Origin: Mahella australiensis 50-1 BON
Lineage (GTDB): Bacteria > Bacillota > Clostridia > Mahellales > Mahellaceae
DNA length: 64,000 nt
Direction: 5' to 3'
Assembly: GCF_000213255.1 (NCBI RefSeq)
Contig: NC_015520.1
Coordinates: 372,001 to 436,000 of the forward strand
Below are positions 15,021-24,427 of this stretch, piece after piece. The position numbers and the translations under genes were made by a program. How positions within the stretch are numbered: the stretch's first letter is position 1; each line of letters starts with the position of its first letter. Under the pieces are notes generated by a model. That model was not told where the DNA came from and did no database searches. It was given only the letters and a program-made list of their open reading frames with translations.

Positions 15021-16445
15021 CTAAACGGCGTTATGTCTGCCACGCACGGCTGATGTTACAGCGCATAATATATCCAGCGCCATTCCTGTCATGTATGCTA
15101 TTCGTAGGGCGTACATGAAGGCAGTATTTTGAAGGGCGGTGCCAGTGAGGTTAAGCTGGGTCATGAAATATTGGCTCAGATTTGAGAATACGGCACCGCC
15201 TATGGCTATACCCATTACCATACCGACATTGCGCATGGTGGCGAGAAATGAAGAAGCTATACCCAAGCGGTCGCGCGGGACACTGCCCATTACAGAGCTG
15301 TTATTAGGCGATTGGAATAAGCCGTTGCCTATGCCGAATACAGCTAGGTTGAGTGCTATACGCCATATAGGGCTATCCAGCGTTAGCGTGGACATCAGGA
15401 ATATACCGCCTGCGCTTATAGCGGCCCCCAGCGTGCTGAGCCCTCTGGCTCCCAAACGGTCGGATAGTGCGCCGCTCACAGGCGACATTACCAGCATGAC
15501 TGCAGGGAAGGCTGTCATCACAGCGCCGGCAGTGCTGGGCGACAGACCCTTCTGCGCCAGGTAAAACGGTGTTAAAAACGTCATTATATATTGTGCGCTG
15601 AAATTTAGAAGCGTGCTGACTGTGCCGGCAGTAAATAGCCGTATCTTGAACAGCGATAGATCAAGCATCGGCTCGGATTGACGATTTTCCAGCAGGATGA
15701 ATGCTATAAATGAGATAACCGCTATGCCCAATGTTATAACGCCGGTCAAGGATATCCAACCCCATTGGCTGCCACGGTTTATGTACAAAAGCAAAGAAAA
15801 TAGCAGGGAAAACGCCAGCATGGCGCCGATAGCATCAAAGCGTTCATTGCGTCGCACAGAATTTCTAGGTAAAACCAATTGCGCCCATATGAAGGCTGCC
15901 ATACCGATGGGTACGTTTATAAAAAAGATATATTCCCAACCTAACGTTGATACAAGAAATCCCCCCAGACTTGGCCCTATAGCTAGGCCTACAGCCACAG
16001 ACATTGCGTTCATGCCCAGCGCTTTGCCACGATCGCTTGGAGGGAAAACGGCGGTCAATATAGCCGGAGCCATGGATAGCAGCATGCCGCCTCCTATGGC
16101 TTGTGCTACTCGGCCGGCTATAAGTGCCGATATGTTGGACGCAAAACCGCATATAGCCGATGATGCGGTAAATATAAAAAGGCCGGTTTGATATATGCGC
16201 CTATACCCCATGATATCACCCAGTCGGCCAAATGCGAGAAGCGTGCTGCTGACTACCAAAAGATATGCCATTGATACCCAGCTCACAGTCTCGAGTGGAG
16301 CGTGGAAAACTTCTCTTAATGTGGGCATGGCGATATTCATTATGCTGCCATCTATAGGGGCCATTATGCTACCCAGCATTACGGCTATAAGTATAGACCA
16401 TCTGCGTTCATATATTTTTTTCGTATCTATCTGAGCCTCGTCCAT
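15021..16445 (-). CDS. MFS drug exporter, DHA2/EmrB-QacA type (14 TM)
   Basis: 474 residues that are hydrophobic throughout, fitting 14 membrane helices. Family signatures include the motif D1-like SIMAPIDGSIMNIAMPTL in helix 1, GRLGDIMGYRRIYQTG (motif A) in loop 2-3, and the antiporter motif C GLAIGPSLGGFLVSTLGW in helix 5. Such pumps use the proton gradient to export drugs, dyes or peptides; the substrate is unknown. The gene is single, with a GAGG ribosome site 6-7 nt before ATG. No TetR or MarR regulator lies beside it. Confidence 0.9.
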   Translation of the reverse strand: MDEAQIDTKKIYERRWSILIAVMLGSIMAPIDGSIMNIAMPTLREVFHAPLETVSWVSMAYLLVVSSTLLAFGRLGDIMGYRRIYQTGLFIFTASSAICGFASNISALIAGRVAQAIGGGMLLSMAPAILTAVFPPSDRGKALGMNAMSVAVGLAIGPSLGGFLVSTLGWEYIFFINVPIGMAAFIWAQLVLPRNSVRRNERFDAIGAMLAFSLLFSLLLYINRGSQWGWISLTGVITLGIAVISFIAFILLENRQSEPMLDLSLFKIRLFTAGTVSTLLNFSAQYIMTFLTPFYLAQKGLSPSTAGAVMTAFPAVMLVMSPVSGALSDRLGARGLSTLGAAISAGGIFLMSTLTLDSPIWRIALNLAVFGIGNGLFQSPNNSSVMGSVPRDRLGIASSFLATMRNVGMVMGIAIGGAVFSNLSQYFMTQLNLTGTALQNTAFMYALRIAYMTGMALDILCAVTSAVRGRHNAV

Positions 16446-16595
16446 ATATAACCTCTTTCATTATGTCGCATCTGTCCGCGCGAGTTTTATATACACATGC
16501 ATATCGTGAGTTACCATAAGCAAGATTATATGCCTCGATGTATGCCATGTCAATTATTGATACAAGTTCTTGATACCCCATTTTCATATAAACTG

Positions 16596-16604
16596 TGGTA
16601 TAAT
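16596..16604 (+). promoter_or_regulatory. Extended -10 promoter for mscS
   Basis: TGGTATAAT (TGn plus consensus TATAAT) lies 32 nt before the mscS start. No good -35 box at 17 bp is present (CCCCAT), which suits an extended -10 promoter. Confidence 0.5.
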
Positions 16605-16636
16605 GATTAATATGTTGAGACAAAAGGAGAATACAT

Positions 16637-17494
16637 ATGTGGGATAATATCGTAGACGCTGTTGGTCAAAAGCTGAGCGGTATAGACTATACGCAACTTG
16701 TGTCTAAAGGTATAGGCGTGCTGCTCACGCTTATAATAGCGGCTATTGTCATACGAAGCGGCAATTTTATAATACAGCGCGTTATGGAAGCTCAAAGTAA
16801 ACGCAAGTTCCCTATGGACGAGAAGCGTATAAATACATTGATCAGTATTTTAAAGAGTATATTGCGCTACGCAGTATACTTTATAGCAATAGTCACTATA
16901 CTGGACACGTTGGGTGTGCCGGTATCGTCTCTTATAGCGGCAGCCGGCATAGGAGGCTTGGCTATAGGCTTTGGAGCACAAAATCTGGTTAAAGATGTGA
17001 TCACGGGTTTCTTTATATTATTCGAGGATCAATTTGCCGTGGGTGATTATGTCAGCATAGACGGCATAAATGGCACCGTTCAGGACATAGGCCTGCGCGT
17101 TACTAAGATACAGGGCTTTGCCGGAGACGTAAACATTATACCCAACGGAAGCATAGCTAAGGTGGCCAACTTTACAAGGGGCAACAACACTGCTATAGTA
17201 GATGTTACTGTGTCATATGAAACGAATCTGGACAAAACGATTGTGATATTAGAAGAAGTAGGCCGAGCAATGCGCGAAGAACATCCGGAGGTACAGGATA
17301 CGCCCAAGGTGTTGGGTGTCGTTAATTTGGGCGATAATGGTGTAACGTTGCGCATAATAGCCAAGACATTGCCCATGAACCAATGGGCTGTAGAGAGAGA
17401 ACTGCGCAAGCGCATAAAAGAGGCTTTCGAGAAAGAAGGTATAGAGATACCCTATCCTAAGACGGTCATCATTCCCCAAGTTAAAAAGGCATAG
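16637..17494 (+). CDS. mscS: Small-conductance mechanosensitive channel (MscS family)
   Basis: 285 residues. Three membrane helices: about 22-40, 74-93, and the pore helix, where VSSLIAAAGIGGLAIGFGAQNLVKD has the Gly/Ala packing pattern of MscS TM3. The cytoplasmic beta domain follows, with GDYVSIDGINGTVQDIGLRVT and IIPNGSIAKVANFTRG. These heptameric channels open when membrane tension rises and release solutes on osmotic downshock. Length and motifs fit the short MscS/YkuT type. The ribosome site AAAGGAG is well placed. It appears monocistronic. A short palindrome ATCTGTTAACAGAT at about 17499-17512 followed by a T-rich run may act as a weak terminator. Confidence 0.92.
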   Translation: MWDNIVDAVGQKLSGIDYTQLVSKGIGVLLTLIIAAIVIRSGNFIIQRVMEAQSKRKFPMDEKRINTLISILKSILRYAVYFIAIVTILDTLGVPVSSLIAAAGIGGLAIGFGAQNLVKDVITGFFILFEDQFAVGDYVSIDGINGTVQDIGLRVTKIQGFAGDVNIIPNGSIAKVANFTRGNNTAIVDVTVSYETNLDKTIVILEEVGRAMREEHPEVQDTPKVLGVVNLGDNGVTLRIIAKTLPMNQWAVERELRKRIKEAFEKEGIEIPYPKTVIIPQVKKA

Positions 17495-17561
17495 ATTATC
17501 TGTTAACAGATATTTTACATTTTTTCATTTAATCTTAATAGAAAAATAGACGATATCGTTG

Positions 17562-17567
17562 TATAAT
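17562..17567 (+). promoter_or_regulatory. Candidate -10 box of the polysaccharide operon
   Basis: TATAAT preceded by TTG lies 32 nt before the first sugar gene. The -35 region (TAGAAA at 17 bp) is poor, so the call is weak. It is the only promoter-like sequence before a run of genes on one strand that continues to about 37.7 kb. Confidence 0.35.
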
Positions 17568-17599
17568 ATGGAGAGGATACTGCAGGAGGAATAAAAAAA

Positions 17600-18706
17600 T
17601 TGAATATACCGCTTTTGGATTTGAAAGAGCAATACTATGCTATAAAGGATGAAGTAGATGCGGCTATAGAAGGCGTTTTGGAGAACGGCCAGTTTATACT
17701 TGGGCCTCAAGTAAGGGCGCTTGAGCATGATATAGCGTCTTATGTGGGAGTGCCTTATGCCATAGGTGTAGGTAATGGCACCGATGCCCTGGTTATAGCT
17801 TTGCGTGCCTGCGGCATAGGTCCGGGGGATGAGGTGATAACCTCGCCCTTCACCTTTTTCGCTAGTGCTGAGAGCATATCGGCTGTGGGTGCTAAACCGG
17901 TATTTGTCGATATAGATCCGGATACGTTCAATATAGATGCCTCTAAAATAGAACAAACTATAACGTCGAGAACGCGCGCTATAATACCGGTACATCTTTT
18001 TGGACAAAGCGCTGATATGGATGCTATTATGGATATAGCCAGGAAGCATGATCTCATGGTTATAGAGGATGCCTGTCAAGCCATGGGTGCTGAGTATAAA
18101 GGAAGAAAGGCTGGTTCATTCGGCCATGCGGCGTGTTTCTCATTCTTTCCTACTAAAAACCTGGGCACATACGGTGACGGAGGCATGATAGTTACCGGTG
18201 ACGCTGATATAGATAAAAAAGCCCGCATGCTCAGGGCCCATGGCAGCACTCGGAAGTATTATCATGAAATGATAGGCTATAACAGCCGTCTCGACGAATT
18301 ACATGCAGCCATATTAAATGTCAAATTTAAGTATCTGGATCAATGGAATGATATGCGCCGGCACAATGCCAAAGTGTACGATGCATTGCTGAAAGACACT
18401 GGCATTACGGTACCGTATGCGGCACCGTATGCAAAACATATATACCATCAGTATGTGGTGCAATGTGATGATAGGGATGGACTGGCAGCTGCGCTCAAAG
18501 CCAAAGGGGTAGCTACCGGTGTATATTATCCGCTGCCGCTGCATCTACAGGATGCCTATAAGGACCTCGGTTATAAAAGGGGCGATATGCCGTGTGCCGA
18601 GGCAGCCTGCGATAGGGTATTGGCTATGCCAATGTATCCGGAATTAGAACGACATCAGATAGAATATGTAGCCGATGCCGTCAGAGAACTTATAAGGAAG
18701 GGATAG
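17600..18706 (+). CDS. wbpE: DegT/DnrJ/EryC1 sugar aminotransferase, WbpE-like
   Basis: 368 residues from TTG 17600, supported by AGGAGG at 17584-17589. The PLP-dependent fold I aminotransferase shows the family motifs NGTDALVIALRACGIGPGDEV, EDACQAMGA (PLP-binding Asp) and FFPTKNLGTYGDGG with the PLP lysine. In the order found here (WbpE, WbpA, WbpB, WbpD) it would add an amino group to the 3-keto sugar made by the WbpB-like enzyme, giving UDP-2-acetamido-3-amino-glucuronate. The assignment to the 3-position rests on the neighbouring genes as well as on sequence resemblance. It is the first gene of the locus. Confidence 0.85.
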   Translation: MNIPLLDLKEQYYAIKDEVDAAIEGVLENGQFILGPQVRALEHDIASYVGVPYAIGVGNGTDALVIALRACGIGPGDEVITSPFTFFASAESISAVGAKPVFVDIDPDTFNIDASKIEQTITSRTRAIIPVHLFGQSADMDAIMDIARKHDLMVIEDACQAMGAEYKGRKAGSFGHAACFSFFPTKNLGTYGDGGMIVTGDADIDKKARMLRAHGSTRKYYHEMIGYNSRLDELHAAILNVKFKYLDQWNDMRRHNAKVYDALLKDTGITVPYAAPYAKHIYHQYVVQCDDRDGLAAALKAKGVATGVYYPLPLHLQDAYKDLGYKRGDMPCAEAACDRVLAMPMYPELERHQIEYVADAVRELIRKG

Positions 18707-18711
18707 GATAT

Positions 18712-20037
18712 ATGGAGTTAAGCGATTTGGCAAAAGCACTAAAGCAGAAAATAGAAAATAAAACAGCCCAAATAGGTGTTGTAGGCCTGGGGTATGTAGG
18801 TTTACCGCTAGCTGTAGAGAAGGCTAAGGCCGGTTATACCGTTGTGGGTTTTGATGTGCAGCAAAAGAAGGTCGATATGGTCAATGCCGGCATCAATTAT
18901 ATAGGAGACGTGGTAGATCAGGAATTGGCTGACCTTGTGGCTTCCGGCCGTTTGTCAGCCACCGCCGACTACGGCAGGATTAAAGAACTGGATGCGGTTA
19001 CTATATGTGTGCCCACACCGCTGGATAAATACCAACAACCGGATGTATCGTATGTGGTCAATTCAGTTACGTCGGTGGCGCAAAATCTGCATCCCGGCAT
19101 GTTGGTTATACTGGAGAGCACAACATATCCCGGGACTACTGAAGAGGTAGTAAAGCCCATACTTGAGGATACCGGGTTAAAATGTGGCAAGGATTTCTTT
19201 CTGGCATTTTCACCAGAACGCGTTGATCCCGGCAATAAAGAGTATCATACAAAGAACACGCCTAAAGTAGTGGGAGGCGTGACCCCAGAATGTACCGAAG
19301 TAGCAGCATCGCTTTATCGTCACGTGCTCGAAGGCGAGGTTTTCACAGTATCCAGCCCTGCGGTGGCTGAGATGGAGAAAATACTGGAAAACACATTCCG
19401 CAATATAAATATAGCTTTGGCCAATGAGATGTCCGTATTATGCCGACGCATGGGCATAGATGTATGGGAAGTTATAGACGCTGCTAAGACCAAGCCATAT
19501 GGATTTATGGCGTTTTATCCCGGTCCTGGCCTCGGAGGACACTGCATACCCATAGACCCGTTTTACCTTACATGGAAGGCTAGAGGCTATGACTACCATA
19601 CACGGCTGATAGAAACAGCAGGCGAGATTAACAACTATATGCCGGAATTTGTGGTGGAAAGCATAAGTGAGGTACTCAACAGGGATAAAAAGCCGCTTAA
19701 TGGCTCAAAAGTACTGCTTTTGGGAGCGGCCTATAAAAAGGATATAGACGACCTTAGAGAATCTCCTGTGCTCAAAATAATAGAACATCTGGAGAAAGCG
19801 CAGGCCGATGTCATATACAATGACCCATATATACCTCAGTTCGATCATAATGGCAAACATTATGAATCAGCCGAGCTTACCGATGAATTGCTGGAAAATA
19901 TAGATATAGCGGTTATAACAACGGATCATAGCTGCTATGATTATCAAAAGATAGTCGATAAAGCCCGAGCGGTATTCGATACGAGGAATGCTACTAAGGG
20001 TGTGAAGTTGCATAAAGAGAACGTATATAAACTATAA
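18712..20037 (+). CDS. wbpA: UDP-N-acetylglucosamine 6-dehydrogenase, WbpA-like
   Basis: 441 residues. The NAD-binding Rossmann motif is GVVGLGYVGLPLAVEKAKAG. Further motifs are ESTTYPGTTEEV, AFSPERVDPGN and the catalytic block PGPGLGGHCIPIDPFYLTWK, which contains the active Cys. The C-terminal UDP-binding domain has LLLGAAYKKDIDDLRESP. The enzyme oxidises C6 of UDP-GlcNAc twice to give UDP-GlcNAc uronate, using two NAD. The 6 nt gap from wbpE and the wbpB-like gene 21 nt downstream place it in the diacetamido-uronate pathway. A role on UDP-glucose is less likely from the neighbours. Confidence 0.9.
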   Translation: MELSDLAKALKQKIENKTAQIGVVGLGYVGLPLAVEKAKAGYTVVGFDVQQKKVDMVNAGINYIGDVVDQELADLVASGRLSATADYGRIKELDAVTICVPTPLDKYQQPDVSYVVNSVTSVAQNLHPGMLVILESTTYPGTTEEVVKPILEDTGLKCGKDFFLAFSPERVDPGNKEYHTKNTPKVVGGVTPECTEVAASLYRHVLEGEVFTVSSPAVAEMEKILENTFRNINIALANEMSVLCRRMGIDVWEVIDAAKTKPYGFMAFYPGPGLGGHCIPIDPFYLTWKARGYDYHTRLIETAGEINNYMPEFVVESISEVLNRDKKPLNGSKVLLLGAAYKKDIDDLRESPVLKIIEHLEKAQADVIYNDPYIPQFDHNGKHYESAELTDELLENIDIAVITTDHSCYDYQKIVDKARAVFDTRNATKGVKLHKENVYKL

Positions 20038-20058
20038 ATAAAAAGGTGGGTTATATAA

Positions 20059-21138
20059 ATGCTGAATTTTGGGATTATAGGCTGCGGGCGTATATCGCCC
20101 AACCATGTGAAAGCCATTGCTGACAACCGGCAGCAAGCCAGGTTGGTAGCGGTATGCGATTTGGAGGATGCCAAGATGGACGCTGCCATAGCGTGCTACG
20201 ATAAGCTCATGGACTCTGATACAAATACTGTGAAGAAATATGATGACTATATGCGCCTGCTGGCCGATCCGGATATAGATGTAGTGACGATAGCCACCTA
20301 CAGCGGCTTACATGCAGAGATGGCCATAGACGCTATGCAGGCCGGTAAGCACGTAATAGTGGAAAAACCCATGGCGTTGTCCGTAGCGGATGCCGACCGC
20401 ATGATAAAGGTGGCTGAGCAGGTGGGAGTGAAAATGACGGTATCGTTTCAAAACCGGTTCAATAAATCCGTCCAAAAATTGCGCTCTGCTTTGGATGCTC
20501 AGCGTTTCGGGAAGCTGATACACGGTGTCGCCAGCATGCGCTGGCGCAGGGATGCTGGTTATTACAGCTCGGCGGACTGGCGCGGTACCTGGGCTATGGA
20601 CGGTGGCGCGCTTATGAATCAGAGCATACACAATATAGATTTGCTGCAGTGGATGATGGGTGATGTCGATACAGCCTATGGGCTTGCCGATACGTTTTTA
20701 AACAATATAGAAGCTGAGGACGCAGCGGTGGCTGTATTGCGTTTTAAAAGCGGCGCTTTAGGTATTATAGAGGCCTCTAACTGCATATATCCGTCTAACA
20801 TGGAAGAAACGCTGAGCGTATTCGGTGAAAAAGGTACCGTGCAGATAGGCGGCATGGCTACTAACTACTTAACCCATTGGGAATTTAGCGATGGTTTAGA
20901 CGATGAGGGAGAAGTATTGGCCAACTATGGCGAAAATCCGGCAAATGTATACGGCTTCGGTCATACACCGCTGTTTGCCGATTTCATATATGCCGTGCAA
21001 AATGACAGGCAGCCATATATAACGCCTGCTGAGGGCAAGAAAGCCATGGAAGTAGTGTTGGGCATATATAAGTCTGTTAAGACTGGTCAGCCGGTCAAAT
21101 TCCCTATAGGCGATTTCTCAACGCTGGATATGAGGTAA
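20059..21138 (+). CDS. wbpB: Gfo/Idh/MocA-type 3-dehydrogenase, WbpB-like
   Basis: 359 residues. The N-terminal Rossmann domain has FGIIGCGRISPNHVKAI, and the family motif is VIVEKPMALS, where EKP holds the catalytic Lys. The C-terminal alpha/beta domain carries GGALMNQSIHNIDLLQWMMG. In the pathway it oxidises C3 of UDP-GlcNAc uronate to the ketone, usually coupled to recycling of its tightly bound NAD. The ribosome site AAGGTGG precedes ATG 20059. The next gene begins 2 nt after its stop. Confidence 0.87.
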   Translation: MLNFGIIGCGRISPNHVKAIADNRQQARLVAVCDLEDAKMDAAIACYDKLMDSDTNTVKKYDDYMRLLADPDIDVVTIATYSGLHAEMAIDAMQAGKHVIVEKPMALSVADADRMIKVAEQVGVKMTVSFQNRFNKSVQKLRSALDAQRFGKLIHGVASMRWRRDAGYYSSADWRGTWAMDGGALMNQSIHNIDLLQWMMGDVDTAYGLADTFLNNIEAEDAAVAVLRFKSGALGIIEASNCIYPSNMEETLSVFGEKGTVQIGGMATNYLTHWEFSDGLDDEGEVLANYGENPANVYGFGHTPLFADFIYAVQNDRQPYITPAEGKKAMEVVLGIYKSVKTGQPVKFPIGDFSTLDMR

Positions 21139-21140
21139 AC

Positions 21141-21887
21141 ATGGAAAGGCATATATCCTCGTCGGCGCATATGGGCGAAAATGTCAGTATAGGTTATAAT
21201 GCCGTTATAGCGGAGAATGTTATCATAGGCGACGACTGCACAATAGGTCACAATGTCGTGATATACGATGGTAGCCGTATAGGCAGGGGCGTGCGCATAG
21301 ACGATAATGCCGTCATAGGTAAGCAACCGATGCGTGCTGCCAACAGTATATTCAAAACCGGCGATGTGCTGCCTCCGGCTAGCATAGGTGATTATTGCAT
21401 AGTGGGCACATCGGCTGTGGTGTACGCGGGAGCGAACATAGGAGAAGGGGTGCTAATAGCCGATCTGGCTACAGTTAGGGAGAATGTAAGTATAGACGAG
21501 CATGCCATCATAGGCAGAGGCGTTGCGGTGGAGAATTACTGCACCATAGGTGCTTATTGTAAGATAGAGACTAACGCCTATATAACGGCTTATTCAAATA
21601 TAGAGGACAGGGCATTCGTAGGACCTGGGGTTGTTACCACCAATGATAATTTTGTGGGCCGCACTGAGGAGCGCTTTAAGCACTTCAAAGGCGTGACGGT
21701 CAAGCGCGGTGGCAGGATAGCCGCACATGCTACCATATTGCCCGGTAAGGTGATAAATGAAGATGGCCTGGTAGCAGCCGGCAGCGTAGTTACCAAAGAT
21801 GTGCCGGCCAAAAAAATAGTGATGGGTACACCAGCCAGGAAGGCAGGTGATGTACCTGAGGAACAATTGCTGGAAAAGCAAAAATAA
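21141..21887 (+). CDS. wbpD: Left-handed beta-helix N-acetyltransferase, WbpD-like
   Basis: 248 residues made almost wholly of hexapeptide repeats (for example IGYNAVIAENVIIGDDCTIGHNVVI), the left-handed beta-helix seen in trimeric acetyltransferases. A loop GVVTTNDNFVGR resembles the WbpD/WlbB substrate loop. It would acetylate the 3-amino group with acetyl-CoA, giving UDP-2,3-diacetamido-2,3-dideoxy-glucuronate. The next reading frame overlaps its 3' end in another frame, but that overlap lies upstream of the start I prefer for the next gene. Confidence 0.87.
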   Translation: MERHISSSAHMGENVSIGYNAVIAENVIIGDDCTIGHNVVIYDGSRIGRGVRIDDNAVIGKQPMRAANSIFKTGDVLPPASIGDYCIVGTSAVVYAGANIGEGVLIADLATVRENVSIDEHAIIGRGVAVENYCTIGAYCKIETNAYITAYSNIEDRAFVGPGVVTTNDNFVGRTEERFKHFKGVTVKRGGRIAAHATILPGKVINEDGLVAAGSVVTKDVPAKKIVMGTPARKAGDVPEEQLLEKQK

Positions 21888-21921
21888 AATAGGAAAGAAG
21901 GGCAGGACCTGGGATAGATCA

Positions 21922-23346
21922 ATGCTTTATATAGATGAAGAAAAAAAAGATGTATCGAAGCTTTTGCTTTTATTGACCGTGTTTACGGCTTTTTTCGGAA
22001 GTACGCTTTCTATAAAGGGTATTGAAAGCCTTTTTGCGTATAGAATATTTTTGGCATTAAGCGTGTTGTTTTTTTGTTTAAGCGTTTTATTTGCGCACAA
22101 GCTCTCTATAAGTCGCATGCTGTATAGATATTACTTTTTTTTAATGACATGGGCAGTATGGGCTATTGTTTCATTCATTTGGGCACAGAGTAAGCCGGAT
22201 GTTATAAGAGGGGTTTTCCTGCTTATATGCAATATATTTGTTATATTTTTTACTTCTTATTATCTGAACAGTGAAGAAGATCAGCGTCAGCTTTGGAGGG
22301 TGTTTTATGCAGCTTTTGCTATAAATGTGGCTGTAGCATTGTGGGAAGTATTTACGACCAATCACCTGCCTATTTCGAGGATGAATGAGTATGTGCCCCC
22401 GAGGTCTATACCTACGGCATTTTACAGGAATCCTAATGATTTTGCGGCGTATATAGTGATGTACTTGCCGTTGGTATATGCTGCCTTTAAGTATGAGGAC
22501 CGGCATGCGATTGCGAGATATATACTCTGCATTGCGAGCGTATTTGTCCTTTTGTATACCAACTCGCGCTCTAGCTATATGGCGTTTTTGTTCACGATAG
22601 CGTTTGCATGCGTATTAGCTATAATAGATATGGTGAGGGGCTCTAAGTATTTTGATAAAAAGGCTAAAGTAAAAGCATCTATAATGCTCATAAGCGTCGT
22701 AATGATACTGATATTGGATTCTGTAGGATTTGGAGGGCTTAAGAATACGCCAGGCAATCCATCGATAATGGATCAGATAGGCGATATTGAAGAAATAAGA
22801 GAGGATGGTTCTACCCAGGTTCGCATAAATTTGATAAAAAATGGGTTTAAAATATTGAATGAAAATCCATGGCAATATATAGTGGGTATAGGTGCAGGTA
22901 ATACTGAAATAAGGATGCTGCCTTATGCCGATACAACCAATGGCATAGTGAACATGCATAATTGGTGGATGGAAATGTTATTGGAGTATGGCTTTATAAT
23001 ATCAGCATTGTTTATATGGTTTTATCTGAGCCTTATGTGGAATTTACTAAAGATATATGTTAGTTCGCCATCGCATTTTTACAAACTGTTTGCTGAAGGT
23101 TTATTGCTATCGCTTGTGGCGTTTTTCATGGCTTCTATAAGCCCTAGTTCCATACGTGGTATGGCTAGCCTGTGGATTATATTCGGCGCAAGCATGGCTT
23201 TAATAAGGCTGTATAAGGAAAATGTTAAGGAGAAGTATTTTTATGAGGATATTGATACTGTCGCATATGTATCCAAGCCCTACAAATCACATAAGCGGAA
23301 CGTTTGTCCATCAACAAGCCAAAGCGCTGACGGCTCTCGGACATGA
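21922..23346 (+). CDS. O-antigen ligase/polymerase-like membrane protein (Wzy/WaaL superfamily) 1
   Basis: 474 residues from ATG 21922, with about 11-12 membrane helices. A large extracytoplasmic loop contains IPTAFYRNPNDFAAYIVMYLP and the motif VLLYTNSRSSYMAFLF, typical of the O-antigen ligase (Wzy_C) region. GIGAGNTEIR and NMHNWWMEMLLEYGF carry the conserved loop His. Such proteins polymerise or transfer lipid-linked glycan on the outer membrane face. An earlier in-frame start (21850) would overlap wbpD; the ribosome site for either start is weak. The last 104 nt overlap the next glycosyltransferase, and the extra tail (VSKPYKSHKRNVCPSTSQSA) looks non-native, so a frameshift near 23230 is possible. 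Confidence 0.82.
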   Translation: MLYIDEEKKDVSKLLLLLTVFTAFFGSTLSIKGIESLFAYRIFLALSVLFFCLSVLFAHKLSISRMLYRYYFFLMTWAVWAIVSFIWAQSKPDVIRGVFLLICNIFVIFFTSYYLNSEEDQRQLWRVFYAAFAINVAVALWEVFTTNHLPISRMNEYVPPRSIPTAFYRNPNDFAAYIVMYLPLVYAAFKYEDRHAIARYILCIASVFVLLYTNSRSSYMAFLFTIAFACVLAIIDMVRGSKYFDKKAKVKASIMLISVVMILILDSVGFGGLKNTPGNPSIMDQIGDIEEIREDGSTQVRINLIKNGFKILNENPWQYIVGIGAGNTEIRMLPYADTTNGIVNMHNWWMEMLLEYGFIISALFIWFYLSLMWNLLKIYVSSPSHFYKLFAEGLLLSLVAFFMASISPSSIRGMASLWIIFGASMALIRLYKENVKEKYFYEDIDTVAYVSKPYKSHKRNVCPSTSQSADGSRT

Positions 23347-24427
23347 CGTAAAAGTAGTATCGCCGCTTCCATGGATGCCGCGTTGGAGTGCATTATTGGC
23401 AAAACGGGCTAAAAAATATGTTGAGGTTCCTATGCGGTATTCTCTGGATGGTATTGAAGTTTATTTTCCGAGATATATTATTTTTCCAAAGCATATGTTT
23501 TTTGAATACAGTGGTGATTGGTATTATAATGCTATAAAAAGTATGATTGCTCAATTATACAGTACATGGCCGTTTGATATAATACATGCGCATGTAGCAT
23601 TGCCTGACGGTTATGCTGGGGTAAAGCTCAAAAACATCTATAATAAGCCGTTGATTATAACTGTTCATGGCCAAGATGTAAATTATACCATACACCGCAA
23701 TGCAGCTTCAAAAGCCAAAGTCACACAAGCACTGACAGCGGCGGATGCCGTGGTAGCCGTCAGCAGTATGCTTAAACAGTCATTGACTGCATTCGTGGAT
23801 GAGAGGAAAATAGAAATTATACACAACGGTATAGATATAAGTATTGTTGAGCAGCCAAAGGCTATTAAAGAAAAATATATAGATAAGAAGATCATAGTGT
23901 CGGTAGGCAATCTTTTAAAAAGCAAAGGTCAGCATATAGTTATAAAAGCACTTAAGGAAATACTGGATGGACATAAAGATGTAGTTTATATTATAGTGGG
24001 CAAAGGGCCGTATAGGGAAGAATTAGAACGTTTAGTAAATCGATTGGAATTACATCCATATGTTGAATTTACTGGTCAATTGCAGCATGATAAGGCTATG
24101 GAATATGTGCAAGCATGTGATATATTTGCATTACCGAGTTATCCTGAAGGCTTTGGTATAGCGTTTGTGGAAGCAATGGCTTATGGGAAAGCAGTTATAG
24201 CATGTAAAGGTACAGGAATAGAGGATGTCATAAGGAATGGGGAGAATGGACTCTTGGTAGAACCGGATAATGTGGAAGCCGTGGCTCAATCGATATGCCG
24301 CCTTTTGGATGATGAGGCATATGCTCAAACTATTGGTCGACATGCTATGTTATCCATAGATAAATTGACATGGGAAAATAATGCGCAGCAGTTAGACCAA
24401 CTATATGAAAGGGTAGTGCAGCGATGA
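23243..24427 (+). CDS. Glycosyltransferase family 4 (a)
   Basis: 394 residues from ATG 23243, with AAGGAG about 10 nt upstream. The N-terminal half has MRILILSHMYPSPTNHISGTF and ITVHGQDVNY. The donor half has IIHNGIDI, IVSVGNLLKSKGQH and ALPSYPEGFGIAFVEAMAYG, which includes the GT4 E-x7-E motif. It would add a sugar from a nucleotide donor, with retention, to the lipid-linked repeat unit. The acceptor and donor are unknown. It starts inside the previous reading frame and ends with ATGA overlap to the next gene. Confidence 0.88.
   Translation: MRILILSHMYPSPTNHISGTFVHQQAKALTALGHDVKVVSPLPWMPRWSALLAKRAKKYVEVPMRYSLDGIEVYFPRYIIFPKHMFFEYSGDWYYNAIKSMIAQLYSTWPFDIIHAHVALPDGYAGVKLKNIYNKPLIITVHGQDVNYTIHRNAASKAKVTQALTAADAVVAVSSMLKQSLTAFVDERKIEIIHNGIDISIVEQPKAIKEKYIDKKIIVSVGNLLKSKGQHIVIKALKEILDGHKDVVYIIVGKGPYREELERLVNRLELHPYVEFTGQLQHDKAMEYVQACDIFALPSYPEGFGIAFVEAMAYGKAVIACKGTGIEDVIRNGENGLLVEPDNVEAVAQSICRLLDDEAYAQTIGRHAMLSIDKLTWENNAQQLDQLYERVVQR

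Noticed and set aside
17499-17512. Palindrome ATCTGTTAACAGAT as a Rex operator
   Set aside because: It does not fit TTGTGAA...TTCACAA. It is better taken as a weak terminator hairpin.
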